Below, piece by piece: positions 38,366-47,189 of a DNA stretch of 64,000 bases. Source of the stretch: VRUE01 sp036276735 (GTDB lineage Bacteria > Actinomycetota > Thermoleophilia > Solirubrobacterales > 70-9); contig DASUOH010000008.1 in assembly GCA_036276735.1 (NCBI GenBank), forward strand, positions 1 through 64,000. Reading direction: 5' to 3'. Position 1 is the stretch's first letter, and each line of letters opens with the position of its first letter. The position numbers and the translations under genes were made by a program. The notes under the pieces were generated by a model. That model saw only the letters and a list, made by a program, of their open reading frames with translations. It did no database searches and was not told the origin of the DNA.

Positions 38366-40278
38366 GACACGACCTCGCGCGGACCGGCGGTCGTCGTCTC
38401 CGGCTCCGTCGCCTCGGCTCCGTCGCCGGCCATGATCGTGTGTTTCGCACCGGGCACCCCGAACTCGTAGGGGCCGCCGACGACACGCGGTATCTCGTCG
38501 AAGTTGAAGATCGGCGGGGGCGAGGAAACCTGCCACTCGATCGTGTTGGCGCGCCAGGGGTTGGCGCCGGCGCGCGGCCCGTACTTCCAGCTGACGATCA
38601 TGTTGTAGAGGAAGACGAGCTGGACGGCGCCGAGGACGAACGCGAAGACGCTGATCAGCAGGTTCCAGTCTCCGAACTGGGCCGAGTAGTCGGCGACGCG
38701 CCGCGGCATCCCGTCCATGCCGATCCAGTGCATCGGGACGAAGGTGCCCCAGGTCCCGACCAGGGTGCCCCAGAAGTGGACGCGGCCCAGGCGCTCGTCG
38801 TACATCCGCCCCGTCATCTTCGGGAACCAGTGGTAGACACCGGCGAAGATCGTGAAGACCGAGCCGCCGAACAGCACGAAGTGGATGTGGGCGACGATGA
38901 AGTAGGTGTCGGAGACGTGGATGTCGATCGGCACCATGCCGAGCATGACGCCGCTGATGCCGCCGATCGTGAAGGTGACGATGAAGGCGAGCGCGAACAG
39001 CATTGCCGTCGAGTAGGTGTGGATCTTGCCGTAGAAGAGCGTGCCCAGCCAGGAGAAGATCTTGATCCCGGTCGGCACCGCAATCAGCAGCGTCGTGATC
39101 ATCATCGGCACCCGCAGCCACGAGAACATGCCGGCGACGAACATGTGGTGCGCCCAGACCGAGTAGCTGAGCACGACGATCCCGATCAGCGCCAGCGCCA
39201 TCAGCCGGTATCCGAAAATCGGTTTGCGGGCGTGCGTGGAGATGACCTCGGAGATGATCCCGAAGCCCGGCAGCATCATGATGTAGACGGCCGGGTGGGA
39301 GTAGAACCAGAAGATGTGCTGGTAACTGATCACGTCGCCGCCGCCGGCGAACTCGAAGAACTGGGTGCCGATCGCGCGGTCGAAGAGGACCATGAACTGG
39401 ACGCCGGCGATGAACGGGGTCGCGGCGACGACCAGCAGCGAGGTCGAGAGGTTCGCCCAGACGAGCAGCGGCATCCGCCAGAAGGTCATCCCGGGCGCAC
39501 GCATAGTGATGATCGTCACTAAGAAGTTGAGAGCCGTCGCTATTGAAGACGCCCCCGCGAACTGCACGCCGACATTGAAGAACGACTGACCCAACGGCGC
39601 TCCCGTCGAGAGCGGCGCATAACCGGTCCAGCCGGTGTCGAAGGCGCCGCCCGGGGCCAGGAAGCTGCCGATGAACATCAAGCCGGCGAGCGGCAGCAGC
39701 CAGAAGCTGAGCGCGTTGAGGCGCGGGAAGGCCATGTCCGGCGCGCCGATCATCAACGGCAGGACGTAGTTCGCGAGCCCGGCGAAGACCGGGATCACGA
39801 AGACGAAGATCATCAGGACCGCGTGGGTGGAAAAGAGGCCGTTGTAGGTCGAGGGGTCGACGATCTGGGAGCCCGGCTGGGCCAGCTCGGCCCGGACCAG
39901 CATCGCCATCAGGCCACCGATGAAGAAGAAGAAGAAGGTGGTGACGACGTACTGGACGCCGATCACCTTGTGGTCGGTGTTGAATTTGAAGTAGTCGCGC
40001 CAGGTCTTGGCGCCGTGCTGGGAGTGGTCCTCGGGGACCGTCGGCATCCCGGCCGCCCAGCGCAGCCAGTAGTCGAAGGCGCCGAATCCGAGCAGGAAGC
40101 CGAGCGGAGCGGTGATCAGCGGCACGACGACGTGCGGGTAGCCGGTCTGCTCGGTCTGCCAGATCGGCAGGCCGGAGATCTCGCGCAGGATGACGACCAG
40201 GCCGACGCCGAAGGCGATGCCGAGCGCCATGCCGAGCAGTCCGCGGGTCCAGCCGGGTCGTTTGATCGCAGCCGTCAT
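38362..40278 (-). CDS. ctaD: Cytochrome c oxidase subunit I CtaD (638 aa)
   Basis: Canonical aa3-type subunit I with all ligands: the low-spin heme His in FSTHAVLMIF, the CuB His and crosslinked Tyr in WFYSHPAVYIMMLPGFG, the His-His pair in VWAHHMFVAG, and the two heme His of DTYFIVAHIHFVLFGG. It has an N-terminal extension of about 100 residues with two extra helices (LLGMALGIAFGVGLVVIL and VVVPLITAPLGFLLGFGAF) before the usual start. This subunit reduces O2 and pumps protons in the membrane. Confidence 0.96.
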   Translation of the reverse strand: MTAAIKRPGWTRGLLGMALGIAFGVGLVVILREISGLPIWQTEQTGYPHVVVPLITAPLGFLLGFGAFDYWLRWAAGMPTVPEDHSQHGAKTWRDYFKFNTDHKVIGVQYVVTTFFFFFIGGLMAMLVRAELAQPGSQIVDPSTYNGLFSTHAVLMIFVFVIPVFAGLANYVLPLMIGAPDMAFPRLNALSFWLLPLAGLMFIGSFLAPGGAFDTGWTGYAPLSTGAPLGQSFFNVGVQFAGASSIATALNFLVTIITMRAPGMTFWRMPLLVWANLSTSLLVVAATPFIAGVQFMVLFDRAIGTQFFEFAGGGDVISYQHIFWFYSHPAVYIMMLPGFGIISEVISTHARKPIFGYRLMALALIGIVVLSYSVWAHHMFVAGMFSWLRVPMMITTLLIAVPTGIKIFSWLGTLFYGKIHTYSTAMLFALAFIVTFTIGGISGVMLGMVPIDIHVSDTYFIVAHIHFVLFGGSVFTIFAGVYHWFPKMTGRMYDERLGRVHFWGTLVGTWGTFVPMHWIGMDGMPRRVADYSAQFGDWNLLISVFAFVLGAVQLVFLYNMIVSWKYGPRAGANPWRANTIEWQVSSPPPIFNFDEIPRVVGGPYEFGVPGAKHTIMAGDGAEATEPETTTAGPREVVS

Positions 40279-40293
40279 CCGTTCTCCCTCAGA

Positions 40294-41085
40294 TTACGCA
40301 CCGCCCGCACCCAGCGGCAGCGGGTCGGCCTCCGTGTCCTGGACCACCTGCTGCATGTAAGGAGCAGGCACTTTCTGTTTCAGCCCAGCGACCCATTTTC
40401 GGAACTCGGCCGGCGGCTCGACGACGACTTTGGCGCGCATCGTGGCGTGGCCGAAGCCGCAGAGCTCGGTGCAGATCAGCTGGTAGGTGCCGGGCTTATT
40501 CGGCGTCACGATCGCCGTCGTGACGATCCCCGGAACGTTGTCCTTCTTGATCCGCCACTCGGGCACCCAGAAGGAATGGATGACGTCCATCGCGTGCATC
40601 TTGAAGTGGACCTGGCGGTCGACCGGCACGTGCAGCTCGCCCTCCGACCAGGCGTTGTCCTTGCCCGGATAGCCGAAGCTCCAGGCGAACTGCTGCGAGA
40701 AGACCTGGACCTTGAGCGGGTTCGGGTCGTGCTCCTCGATGTCGTTGAGGACCGCCCAGCTGTAGCCGCCGCCGAAGAGGACGATGACGGTCGGGATCAA
40801 CGTCCAGGCGATCTCCAGCCGCGTGTTGCCGTGGATCGGCTCGCCGTCGGACTCGTCCCCCGGCTTGGCTCGGAACTTCCAGAGCGCGTAGAAGAGCATC
40901 ACCATCACCAGCGAGAAGACGAAGGCCGAGAGCACGATCATCACGTCGGTCAACGTGTCGATCGGGCCGGCCGCCGTGGAGGCGCCCTGGCCGTTCCAGC
41001 GGATCGGCACCATGACGACGGAGATCAGGGCCGTCAGCACCAGGGTGGCGCCGAACATCTTGGCGATCGGGAGGCGGCGGGTCAT
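40294..41085 (-). CDS. ctaC: Cytochrome c oxidase subunit II CtaC (263 aa)
   Basis: Two helices then a cupredoxin domain with intact CuA ligands: DVIHSFWVPEW (His) and LICTELCGFGHATM (Cys, Glu, Cys, His, Met). VQVFSQQFAWSFGYPGKDN carries the aromatic cluster for electron entry. It accepts electrons from cytochrome c. No fused cytochrome c domain is present, so an external donor such as the diheme lipoprotein (30741-31439) is needed. First gene of ctaC-ctaD-Usp-like-ctaE. Confidence 0.96.
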   Translation of the reverse strand: MTRRLPIAKMFGATLVLTALISVVMVPIRWNGQGASTAAGPIDTLTDVMIVLSAFVFSLVMVMLFYALWKFRAKPGDESDGEPIHGNTRLEIAWTLIPTVIVLFGGGYSWAVLNDIEEHDPNPLKVQVFSQQFAWSFGYPGKDNAWSEGELHVPVDRQVHFKMHAMDVIHSFWVPEWRIKKDNVPGIVTTAIVTPNKPGTYQLICTELCGFGHATMRAKVVVEPPAEFRKWVAGLKQKVPAPYMQQVVQDTEADPLPLGAGGA

Positions 41086-41100
41086 GGTCGGCGGCGCATT

Positions 41101-42495
41101 CTATGCAAGCGGCAGACGGTCAAGCTCACCTCGCGACGCGGCGAGAACCCCGCGCGCCACGCCCTCCCAGCTCCAGAGCCGCCTGCTGGTATCGGCAAGG
41201 GCTTCCCGGGCCGGCTCCCGCCGCCCCTCGGGCATGTCGAGCCAGGCATTGAGGCGCTCTGCGATCGCTGCGACGGCGTTCTCGTCCACCGGGAACGACG
41301 TTAGCCAACCGGCCTCGTCGGGCAGCGAAGCGGCCAGCTCCTTGGATACCTCCCGCATCCCCGAATGCCCGGCGGATATCGGCAGCACCCCACAGGCCGC
41401 CGCCTCCGCCGCGACCATCCCGAACGCCTCTGGAAAGGTGCTCGGCATCACCAGCGCCTCCGCACCCGGCAGCAACTCCGCCACCTCGTCGTGCTCGAGG
41501 CGTCCGAGGAACTCGACCGAATCGGCCATCCCGCGCGCCGCCTCTGCGTAGCCATCGGGCGGCTCGGCGAGGAATGCGCTGAGGATTGGCAAGGGCTTCT
41601 CCTCCCCGCCCTCGATCTTCCAACCCAATCGGGCGACATCCCGCGCGTCGTCCAGCTCTCCCATATCGAGTGCTGCCAGCAACCTGCGCAGCCCCTGCTC
41701 GTACTCGCCGTAGCCGGCGACCTGCAGCTTCGCGTCGGGATGACGTTGCTTGACCAGCGGCCACGCCGCCAGCAGCAGGTCGAGCCCCTTGGAGACGATG
41801 AACTTGCCCACGAAGACGATCCTCCGCGGGTGGCGTGGGGGGAGGGGGGTCGAGGACGCCCTCGCCCGCAGACCCCCCTCCCCCCGCGACAGGACCCGCG
41901 GCCGGAAACGCTCCGTGTCTACGCCCGGAGGACCGAGCCGGGTCTTGTCTCTCAGGCCAGGGACGTTCGGCAGGGCACCCCACAGAGACTCAGCCGTATG
42001 CCGGGAACCGACCAGCACGCAGCTGGCCGCCCGCATGCCCTCTTCGGCGTAGGGCAGGAAGCGCGGGTGAGGTTTGACCGTGTACTCGAGCGCCGAACCG
42101 TGGATCTTGGCGGCGAACGACTCGATTCCGGCGCGGGCGAGCACGCAGGGCCCCATGACCAGGTGGCCGGCGAGTGCGGCGTCAGGGGCACCCGATGCCA
42201 CGACGACCTCGCGCACCGCCCTGACATTGGCCTCGATATAGCGGTCGAGCTCCTCGTCCGTCATCTCCGGGAAGGCCTTCACCTCGAAGCCGGGATAGGG
42301 ATCTTTGACATAGACCGGCAGCAGGCCGTTGATGTCCGGGTTGTGGATCTCCACGCCGGGAAGTCGCACCTCCCGGTCCTGGCACAGGAGATGAACCTCG
42401 TGCCCGAGCCGGGCCAGCGCCCGGGCCAGATTCGCGCTGTAGATGTTGCTGCCGGTGCCGCGCAGCATGTAGCCATGAAAGAGGAGAACCTTCAC
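41101..42495 (-). CDS. GT4-family glycosyltransferase with in-frame palindromic insert (464 aa)
   Basis: The N-terminal Rossmann domain begins KVLLFHGYMLRGTGSNIYSA. The C-terminal domain has RIVFVGKFIVSKGLDLLLAA, LQVAGYGEYEQGL, VEFLGRLEHDEVAELL and the E-x7-E motif PSTFPEAFGMVAAEAAACG. Retaining nucleotide-sugar glycosyltransferase, cytosolic. Between GVDTERF and RIVFVGKF lie 26 extra residues (199-224, PRVLSRGEGG...PRHPR) encoded exactly by a 78-bp palindromic element at 41824-41901. GTG start at 42495. Confidence 0.85.
   Translation of the reverse strand: MKVLLFHGYMLRGTGSNIYSANLARALARLGHEVHLLCQDREVRLPGVEIHNPDINGLLPVYVKDPYPGFEVKAFPEMTDEELDRYIEANVRAVREVVVASGAPDAALAGHLVMGPCVLARAGIESFAAKIHGSALEYTVKPHPRFLPYAEEGMRAASCVLVGSRHTAESLWGALPNVPGLRDKTRLGPPGVDTERFRPRVLSRGEGGLRARASSTPLPPRHPRRIVFVGKFIVSKGLDLLLAAWPLVKQRHPDAKLQVAGYGEYEQGLRRLLAALDMGELDDARDVARLGWKIEGGEEKPLPILSAFLAEPPDGYAEAARGMADSVEFLGRLEHDEVAELLPGAEALVMPSTFPEAFGMVAAEAAACGVLPISAGHSGMREVSKELAASLPDEAGWLTSFPVDENAVAAIAERLNAWLDMPEGRREPAREALADTSRRLWSWEGVARGVLAASRGELDRLPLA
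41824..41901 (-). repeat. Palindromic element family II, copy 1 (in frame inside the GT4 gene)
   Basis: On the plus strand the arms CCGCGGGT (41824-41831) and ACCCGCGG (41894-41901) enclose GGCGTGGGG and a perfect 15-bp stem (GGGGGGAGGGGGGTC with its complement), ending CCCCGCGACAGG. The same framework occurs at 59684-59763 inside rpsI. The length is exactly 26 codons and the boundary falls on a codon boundary, so the host frame is kept. Confidence 0.75.
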
Positions 42496-42624
42496 AAACC
42501 GCCGCCTGCTCCGCTTCGCGTCCGCCGGCGGCGGCAATCGCCATATCGGCGCCGCTCGCGAGGAATCAGACCGTGACGCTCGCTAATCGGTTGGACGGCG
42601 AGGCCGTTGTTATTGTCCCCGCGC

Positions 42625-42888
42625 ATGAATCAGCGGCAGCTTTACAGGATGCGCGCCCCGGCCTCCGGCCGCGAGGCCCTCGCCCACGCCGAGCCCGGCG
42701 CCGTCTACGTGGACCGCCAGACCGGCGAGGAGATGGAGCCGGTGGCGAAGGTGCTGCCGCTCGCCCCTTCCATCTCGGCCCTGCCGCGCACCCCGGACAA
42801 CCTTCGCGCCTGCCGCCGCTGCGACCAGCTGATCGGCCTCGACGTCAGCGACTGCCCCTACTGCGGCCTTCGCCAAGAAGCGCTCTGA
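42625..42888 (+). CDS. Small zinc-ribbon protein (87 aa)
   Basis: The frame ends with a compact zinc ribbon CRRCDQLIGLDVSDCPYCG (CxxC-x11-CxxC). The N-terminal part (MNQRQLYRMRAPASGREALA) is basic and then proline/alanine-rich. It is divergent from the GT4 gene and convergent to the secreted protein gene at 42968, with a bidirectional terminator between. Function unknown; probably nucleic-acid or metal binding. Confidence 0.65.
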   Translation: MNQRQLYRMRAPASGREALAHAEPGAVYVDRQTGEEMEPVAKVLPLAPSISALPRTPDNLRACRRCDQLIGLDVSDCPYCGLRQEAL

Positions 42889-42904
42889 GTCGCCGGCGCC
42901 GCGG

Positions 42905-42956
42905 GAACTTCGGCTGCATCAATGACCCCATAGGGTCCAAAAAGCAGCCGAAGTTC
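42905..42956. terminator. Bidirectional hairpin terminator
   Basis: A perfect 13-bp stem GAACTTCGGCTGC (42905-42917) / GCAGCCGAAGTTC (42944-42956) encloses a second hairpin GACCC-cata-GGGTC and an AAAAA run. It sits between the convergent genes ending at 42888 and 42968 and can terminate both transcripts. Confidence 0.75.
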
Positions 42957-42967
42957 TGACGTGCGGG

Positions 42968-43732
42968 TTAGGGCGCTTTGACCAGCGTGGCGGTGTAGAG
43001 CAGCCGCGCGTTGCTGTAGTAGCAGCCGTAGGTCTTGGTCTTGCCGACGCCCTGTTGCGGATTGCCGCTCTGGATGTCCTCGGTGGTCGAGCACTGACCG
43101 GGGAGGCGGCTGCCCCGCCAGGTGTTGTCGTCGGAGACGTTGAAGGCGAACATCGGCGCCCAGGTGGGGATCGTCAGGGCGACGACGTGGCCGCGCAGGA
43201 CCGTCAGCGGGTGGTCGAGCGCGAAGACGACGGTGCCGCCGAAGTAGCGGTTGAGGGTCTGCAGCGGGCTCTGGCGGACGAGGGTGTATTTGGGCGGCTT
43301 GGAGTCCTCGACCGGGCGCAGGACGCCGATCCGAGCCTGCGACGGCTTGCCGAGCACCTCGTTGAAGAAGCCGACCTCGTCGGTCATCGTTTTCGTGTCG
43401 GTGCGAGACGGACGCGCCAGGGTGATCGACCAGGCGACGATCTTGCCGTCGAAGGGCGCCTCGTAGGGACGCGGCATGCCGCCGGCGATCGCCTGGAACC
43501 CGGTCACGTGGCCCTCGACCCGACAGGGGATGACCTCGACGCCGTTGACGATCTTGCCGGGGCATGAGGCCGGCGGCACGACGTCGGTCTTGCCGAGCAC
43601 GACCACGCGGGCCGGCGCCGAGCCGGCCTCACCGGGCCACGCCGCCGCGACCGCGGCCGCCAGCAGGCAGGCGAGCAGGCCCGCCACGAGCGGGCGGTGC
43701 GTCCGGGGTCTGCTTTCGAGTGTTATCCGCAC
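42968..43732 (-). CDS. Secreted protein of unknown function (254 aa)
   Basis: A signal peptide (VAGLLACLLAAAVAAAWPGE, cleavage near GSA) is followed by a globular domain beginning VVVLGKTDVVPPASCPGK. A QAIAGGMPRPYEAPFDGKIVAWSITLARPS region and VRGHVVALTIPTWAPMFAFN follow. Four cysteines (SCPGK, IPCRV, GQCST, YGCYY) suggest disulfides. Not recognised as a named family; similar secreted proteins occur in soil actinobacteria. GTG start at 43732 fits the signal peptide. Confidence 0.7.
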   Translation of the reverse strand: MRITLESRPRTHRPLVAGLLACLLAAAVAAAWPGEAGSAPARVVVLGKTDVVPPASCPGKIVNGVEVIPCRVEGHVTGFQAIAGGMPRPYEAPFDGKIVAWSITLARPSRTDTKTMTDEVGFFNEVLGKPSQARIGVLRPVEDSKPPKYTLVRQSPLQTLNRYFGGTVVFALDHPLTVLRGHVVALTIPTWAPMFAFNVSDDNTWRGSRLPGQCSTTEDIQSGNPQQGVGKTKTYGCYYSNARLLYTATLVKAP

Positions 43733-43857
43733 GGTTCCTGTGCTGCAACCCGCCGCCGTGGCGGCGGTTGCGGCCGAGATTGTGTCGTCAGTGCTTGGCA
43801 AAGGAGGCGTTCTCCCCCGGCTGCACAATCCCTCCCCCGCTAGGGTTGCATGCTGAA

Positions 43858-44052
43858 ATGGACGGCTCGCCCAGCCCAGACGACTTCCTCCCCGCCGCCC
43901 TCGCCTCGTTCGGGATCGAAGCGGACGAGATCGAGCTCGCGGTACTTGGCGCGATCCACCAGCTCTTCTGGCCGCCGATCCAGGAATTGCTGCGACTCGA
44001 CCTCGACGCGGTCGAGGTCGAGCGTCACCTCGACCTCTCGCGGGCACCGTGA
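43858..44052 (+). CDS. AtzG/DUF4089-like small partner of the amidase (64 aa)
   Basis: A 64-residue helical protein (MDGSPSPDDFLPAALASFGI and EADEIELAVLGAIHQLFWPP, then LLRLDLDAVEVERHLDLSRAP). It ends with a 4-bp GTGA overlap onto the amidase start. Its size, acidic helical character and position recall AtzG/DUF4089, which forms a complex with AtzE-type amidases. The sequence match is not strong, so the call depends on context. Confidence 0.55.
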   Translation: MDGSPSPDDFLPAALASFGIEADEIELAVLGAIHQLFWPPIQELLRLDLDAVEVERHLDLSRAP

Positions 44053-45425
44053 ACGAGCTGCTCGACCTTTCGCTCCGCGGCCAGGCGGCGGCGGTCGCCG
44101 CCGGTGAGGCGGACCCGGGCGAGTTCCTCGACGCAGCGCTGGCGCGGATCGAGGCCCGCAACCCGGCGATCAACGCAGTCGTCGAGACCTTCCCGGAGCG
44201 CTCGCGGCAGATGCTCGCGGCGGCGCCCGAGGGCCCGCTGCACGGCGTCCCCGTCGTGATCAAGGACGAGTGGCCGCTGCCCTGGCGGGCGCAGCGCTTC
44301 GGGGCCGCCGAAGTGCCCGGCGCCACGCTGAGCCCCGGCGAGTCCGGGCCCTACCGGGCCATGCGCAACGCCGGCGCTGTCGTCGTCGGCGTCGGCAACA
44401 TGCACGAGCTCGGCGCCGGGAGCACCGGCAACCTCTCCGTCTACGGTCCTGCCCGCAACCCCTGGGACACGAGCCGCTGCCCCGGTGGATCCTCGAGCGG
44501 CCCGGCCGCCGCGGTCGCGGGCGGCCTCGTCGCCGGCGCGGTCGGCGCCGACGGGCTCGGCTCGGTGCGCTTTCCCGCCGCCTACTGCGGGCTGACCGGA
44601 CTCAAGCCGACCTTCGGTCGCGCCGCGCTCGACGGGCACCACATGGCGCCGGTGACGCGGACGATCGTCGCCGGGCCGCTCTGCGCCGACGCCGCCGACT
44701 GCCGCCTGCTGGGTTCGGCGATGTTCGGCGAGAGCCTCGCCGCCGCCGACGCGAGCGGCCTTCGCATCGGCGTCGTCCGCGACGTCGTCTCCGAGGACGT
44801 CACCCCCGAGGTGCGCGAGGCGTGCGAGACCGCCGTCGAGCAGCTGCGCGAGGAGACCGGCGGCGAGGTGCACGAGATCGAGCTGCCCGACCTCGAGGCG
44901 GCCACCGTGGCGGCCGTGCTGCTGATCAGCGAAGAGGGGATGCACGGCGCCTCCCCCGAGCGGCTCAACCGGCTCGATCCGGAGATCAGCCCACTCGGCC
45001 GGGGCACCCTGAAGTATCGGATGCTGCTGCCGGTAGCCGCGACCGTCCAGGCGAGCCGGCTGCGCACGCTGATGCGCCGTCGCCTCGCGGCGCTCTTCGA
45101 GGACGTCGATGTGATCGCCTGGCCAACCATCCCAGCGCCGGCGCCGCCACTCGACTCGCCGGTCGTCGAGCTCCCGTCCGGCTACCTCAGCGCCGACCAG
45201 GCCAACGTGCGCGGCGCCGCCCTCGCCAACCTGACCGGGATCCCCTCGATCAGCCTTCCGGTCGGCTTCAGCGGCGACGGCCTTCCCCTCGCCCTGCAGC
45301 TGCAGGGCGCCTGGGGCCGCGACGAGCTCCTGCTCGACGCCGCCGAGGCGTTGGAGCGCGCCAACGGCCGCCGCTGGGTTGAGGCCGAGGCGCCGCTGCC
45401 GACGGCCGAGCCGACGGAGGCTTAG
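44049..45425 (+). CDS. Amidase signature family protein (458 aa)
   Basis: The amidase signature with catalytic Lys in VPVVIKDEWPLPW, the cis-Ser in GGSSSGPAAAVAGG and the nucleophilic Ser in GADGLGSVRFPAAYCGLTGL. The usual GTDTGGS is altered to GADGLGS, but the Ser is retained. Length fits. Substrate unknown; GatA belongs to the same family but lacks this small upstream partner. GTG start. Confidence 0.88.
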   Translation: MNELLDLSLRGQAAAVAAGEADPGEFLDAALARIEARNPAINAVVETFPERSRQMLAAAPEGPLHGVPVVIKDEWPLPWRAQRFGAAEVPGATLSPGESGPYRAMRNAGAVVVGVGNMHELGAGSTGNLSVYGPARNPWDTSRCPGGSSSGPAAAVAGGLVAGAVGADGLGSVRFPAAYCGLTGLKPTFGRAALDGHHMAPVTRTIVAGPLCADAADCRLLGSAMFGESLAAADASGLRIGVVRDVVSEDVTPEVREACETAVEQLREETGGEVHEIELPDLEAATVAAVLLISEEGMHGASPERLNRLDPEISPLGRGTLKYRMLLPVAATVQASRLRTLMRRRLAALFEDVDVIAWPTIPAPAPPLDSPVVELPSGYLSADQANVRGAALANLTGIPSISLPVGFSGDGLPLALQLQGAWGRDELLLDAAEALERANGRRWVEAEAPLPTAEPTEA

Positions 45426-45431
45426 TCGCCA

Positions 45432-46403
45432 GTGGGCGCCGCGATCGTCGTCGAGGGACTTGAGCGCGCCTTCGGCGAGCTGCGCGCCGTGCAGGGCGTC
45501 GACCTACAGGTGCAGGAGGGTGGGATCTACGGCTTCCTCGGCCCCAACGGAGCCGGCAAGACGACGACGGTGCGAATGCTGACCACGTTGCTGCTGCCAA
45601 CCGGTGGCAGGGCCAGCGTCGCCGGTCACGACGTGGTCCGCGAAGCGCGCGCGGTTCGCGCCTCGATCGGCGTCGCGCTCCAGGAGGCCGCGCTTGACCC
45701 GCTGATGACCGGCCGTGAGCTGATTCGCCTGCAGGCGACGCTGCAGGGCATACCCAAGGCGGAGGGCCGCCGGCGTGCCGACAGCCTGCTCGAGCGCGTC
45801 GATCTCGCCGCGGCCGCCGACCGCCGGGTCGGCACCTACTCGGGCGGGATGCAGCGCCGACTGGACCTCGCCGCGGCGCTCGTGCACGAGCCGCGCGTCC
45901 TCTTCCTCGACGAGCCGACCACCGGCCTCGACCCGGTCAGTCGCCGCACGATCTGGGACGAGGTGCGGGCGCTGAACCAGGACGGAACCACCGTCTTCCT
46001 CACCACCCAGTATCTGGAGGAGGCAGACCAGCTCGCCGACAACGTGGGAATCATCGACAGCGGGCGAATCGTCGCCGAGGGTACGCCTGCCTCGCTGAAA
46101 GCCGAGGTCGGCAACCCTCACATCCGCCTGCAGCTGGAGGAGGGATCGACTGCGGCAGCCGAGCAGGTCTGCTCGCGGATCGGCCCGATCCTCCCCCCGG
46201 TCGACGGCAGGACCATCCTGGTCGAGGTCGAGAACGGGGCGTCCGACATCCCGCGCGTCGTGCGGGCCCTCGACGAGGCGAACATCGCGGTAGGCGCGCT
46301 GGAGCTGGTCCAGCCGACCCTCGACGACGTCTTCGTCGCCAAGACGGGGTATCACCTGGCGCAGGACGGCGAGGCCGAAGAGCCAGAGGCCGTCGAGGCT
46401 TGA
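45432..46403 (+). CDS. ABC-2 transporter ATP-binding protein (DrrA-like) (323 aa)
   Basis: The Walker A GPNGAGKTTTVRML (residues about 37-50), the signature YSGGMQRRLDLAAAL, Walker B VLFLDEPTTGLDP and the switch TTQYLEEADQLAD are intact. The C-terminal regulatory extension matches DrrA/CcmA-type drug exporters. It energises the two permease genes that follow. TTGA overlap with the first permease. Confidence 0.93.
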   Translation: MGAAIVVEGLERAFGELRAVQGVDLQVQEGGIYGFLGPNGAGKTTTVRMLTTLLLPTGGRASVAGHDVVREARAVRASIGVALQEAALDPLMTGRELIRLQATLQGIPKAEGRRRADSLLERVDLAAAADRRVGTYSGGMQRRLDLAAALVHEPRVLFLDEPTTGLDPVSRRTIWDEVRALNQDGTTVFLTTQYLEEADQLADNVGIIDSGRIVAEGTPASLKAEVGNPHIRLQLEEGSTAAAEQVCSRIGPILPPVDGRTILVEVENGASDIPRVVRALDEANIAVGALELVQPTLDDVFVAKTGYHLAQDGEAEEPEAVEA

Positions 46404-47188
46404 GCGCCCTGCAGAGCAATCTCCGTGTCGTCGGCGCGCTCGGCATGCGCTCGGTCCGCCAGACCTTCCGCCGGCCGCAGCTGATCGCGCCGATTGTCGT
46501 CTTCCCCACCCTGCTGCTCGCGATCCAGACGGGCGGCGCCGGCAGCGCCGTCGAACTTCCCGGCTTCCCGCCGGTCGACAGCTTCCTCCAGTTCATGCTC
46601 GCCGGGGCAATGATGCAGTCGCTGATGCTGGCCGGCAACAGCGGCGGCATCGCGCTCGCGGTAGACATCGAGATGGGCTTCACCGACCGGCTTTTCGCGG
46701 CGCCGATCTCCCGCTTCACGATCGTGCTCGGACGTCTGCTCGGCACTGCGGCACTGGGGCTCTTCTCGGCGCTCTGGTTCCTGGCGATCGGCCTGATCTT
46801 CGGCGCGCCGGTCGAGGGCGGCGTGCCTGGCGCGCTCGTCGCCATCCTCCTGACCACCGTCGCCGCGATGTCAATCGGCGGCATCGGCTCGGCGGTCGCG
46901 CTGCGCACCGGCCAGGCCAGCATCGTCCAGGGTCTCTTCCCGCTCGTCTTCGTCGTCCTCTTCCTCTCGACCGCCTTCTTTCCCGAGCAGCTGATGGTCG
47001 AGCCGGCGAAGACGATCGCCGTCTACAACCCGCTCAGCTTCGTCGTCGAGGGAATCCGCGAGCCGATCGTCAGCGGGCTGGACGCCGGCGAGCTGCTCGC
47101 CGCGGTAGCGGCGATCGCCGGGATCTCCGCCTTCTCGCTGCTGCTCAGCATGCGGGCGCTGCGCCACCGACTGAGGACGGGAGGCTGA
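46400..47188 (+). CDS. ABC-2 permease 1 (262 aa)
   Basis: Six helices with the ABC-2 pattern: SVRQTFRRPQLIAPIVVFPT, ALAVDIEMGFTDRLFAAPIS (the conserved ERGFTDRLLAAP region), VEGIREPIV before the last helix. It forms the membrane channel with the next gene and the DrrA-like ATPase. TTG start. Confidence 0.88.
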   Translation: MSALQSNLRVVGALGMRSVRQTFRRPQLIAPIVVFPTLLLAIQTGGAGSAVELPGFPPVDSFLQFMLAGAMMQSLMLAGNSGGIALAVDIEMGFTDRLFAAPISRFTIVLGRLLGTAALGLFSALWFLAIGLIFGAPVEGGVPGALVAILLTTVAAMSIGGIGSAVALRTGQASIVQGLFPLVFVVLFLSTAFFPEQLMVEPAKTIAVYNPLSFVVEGIREPIVSGLDAGELLAAVAAIAGISAFSLLLSMRALRHRLRTGG

Positions 47189-47189
47189 G

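Noticed and set aside
37484..39121. A 545-aa frame fusing ctaD-strand sequence to the Usp-like protein
   Set aside because: The first 250 residues are a shadow of ctaD in another frame. The real start is the GTG at 38365 overlapping the ctaD stop.
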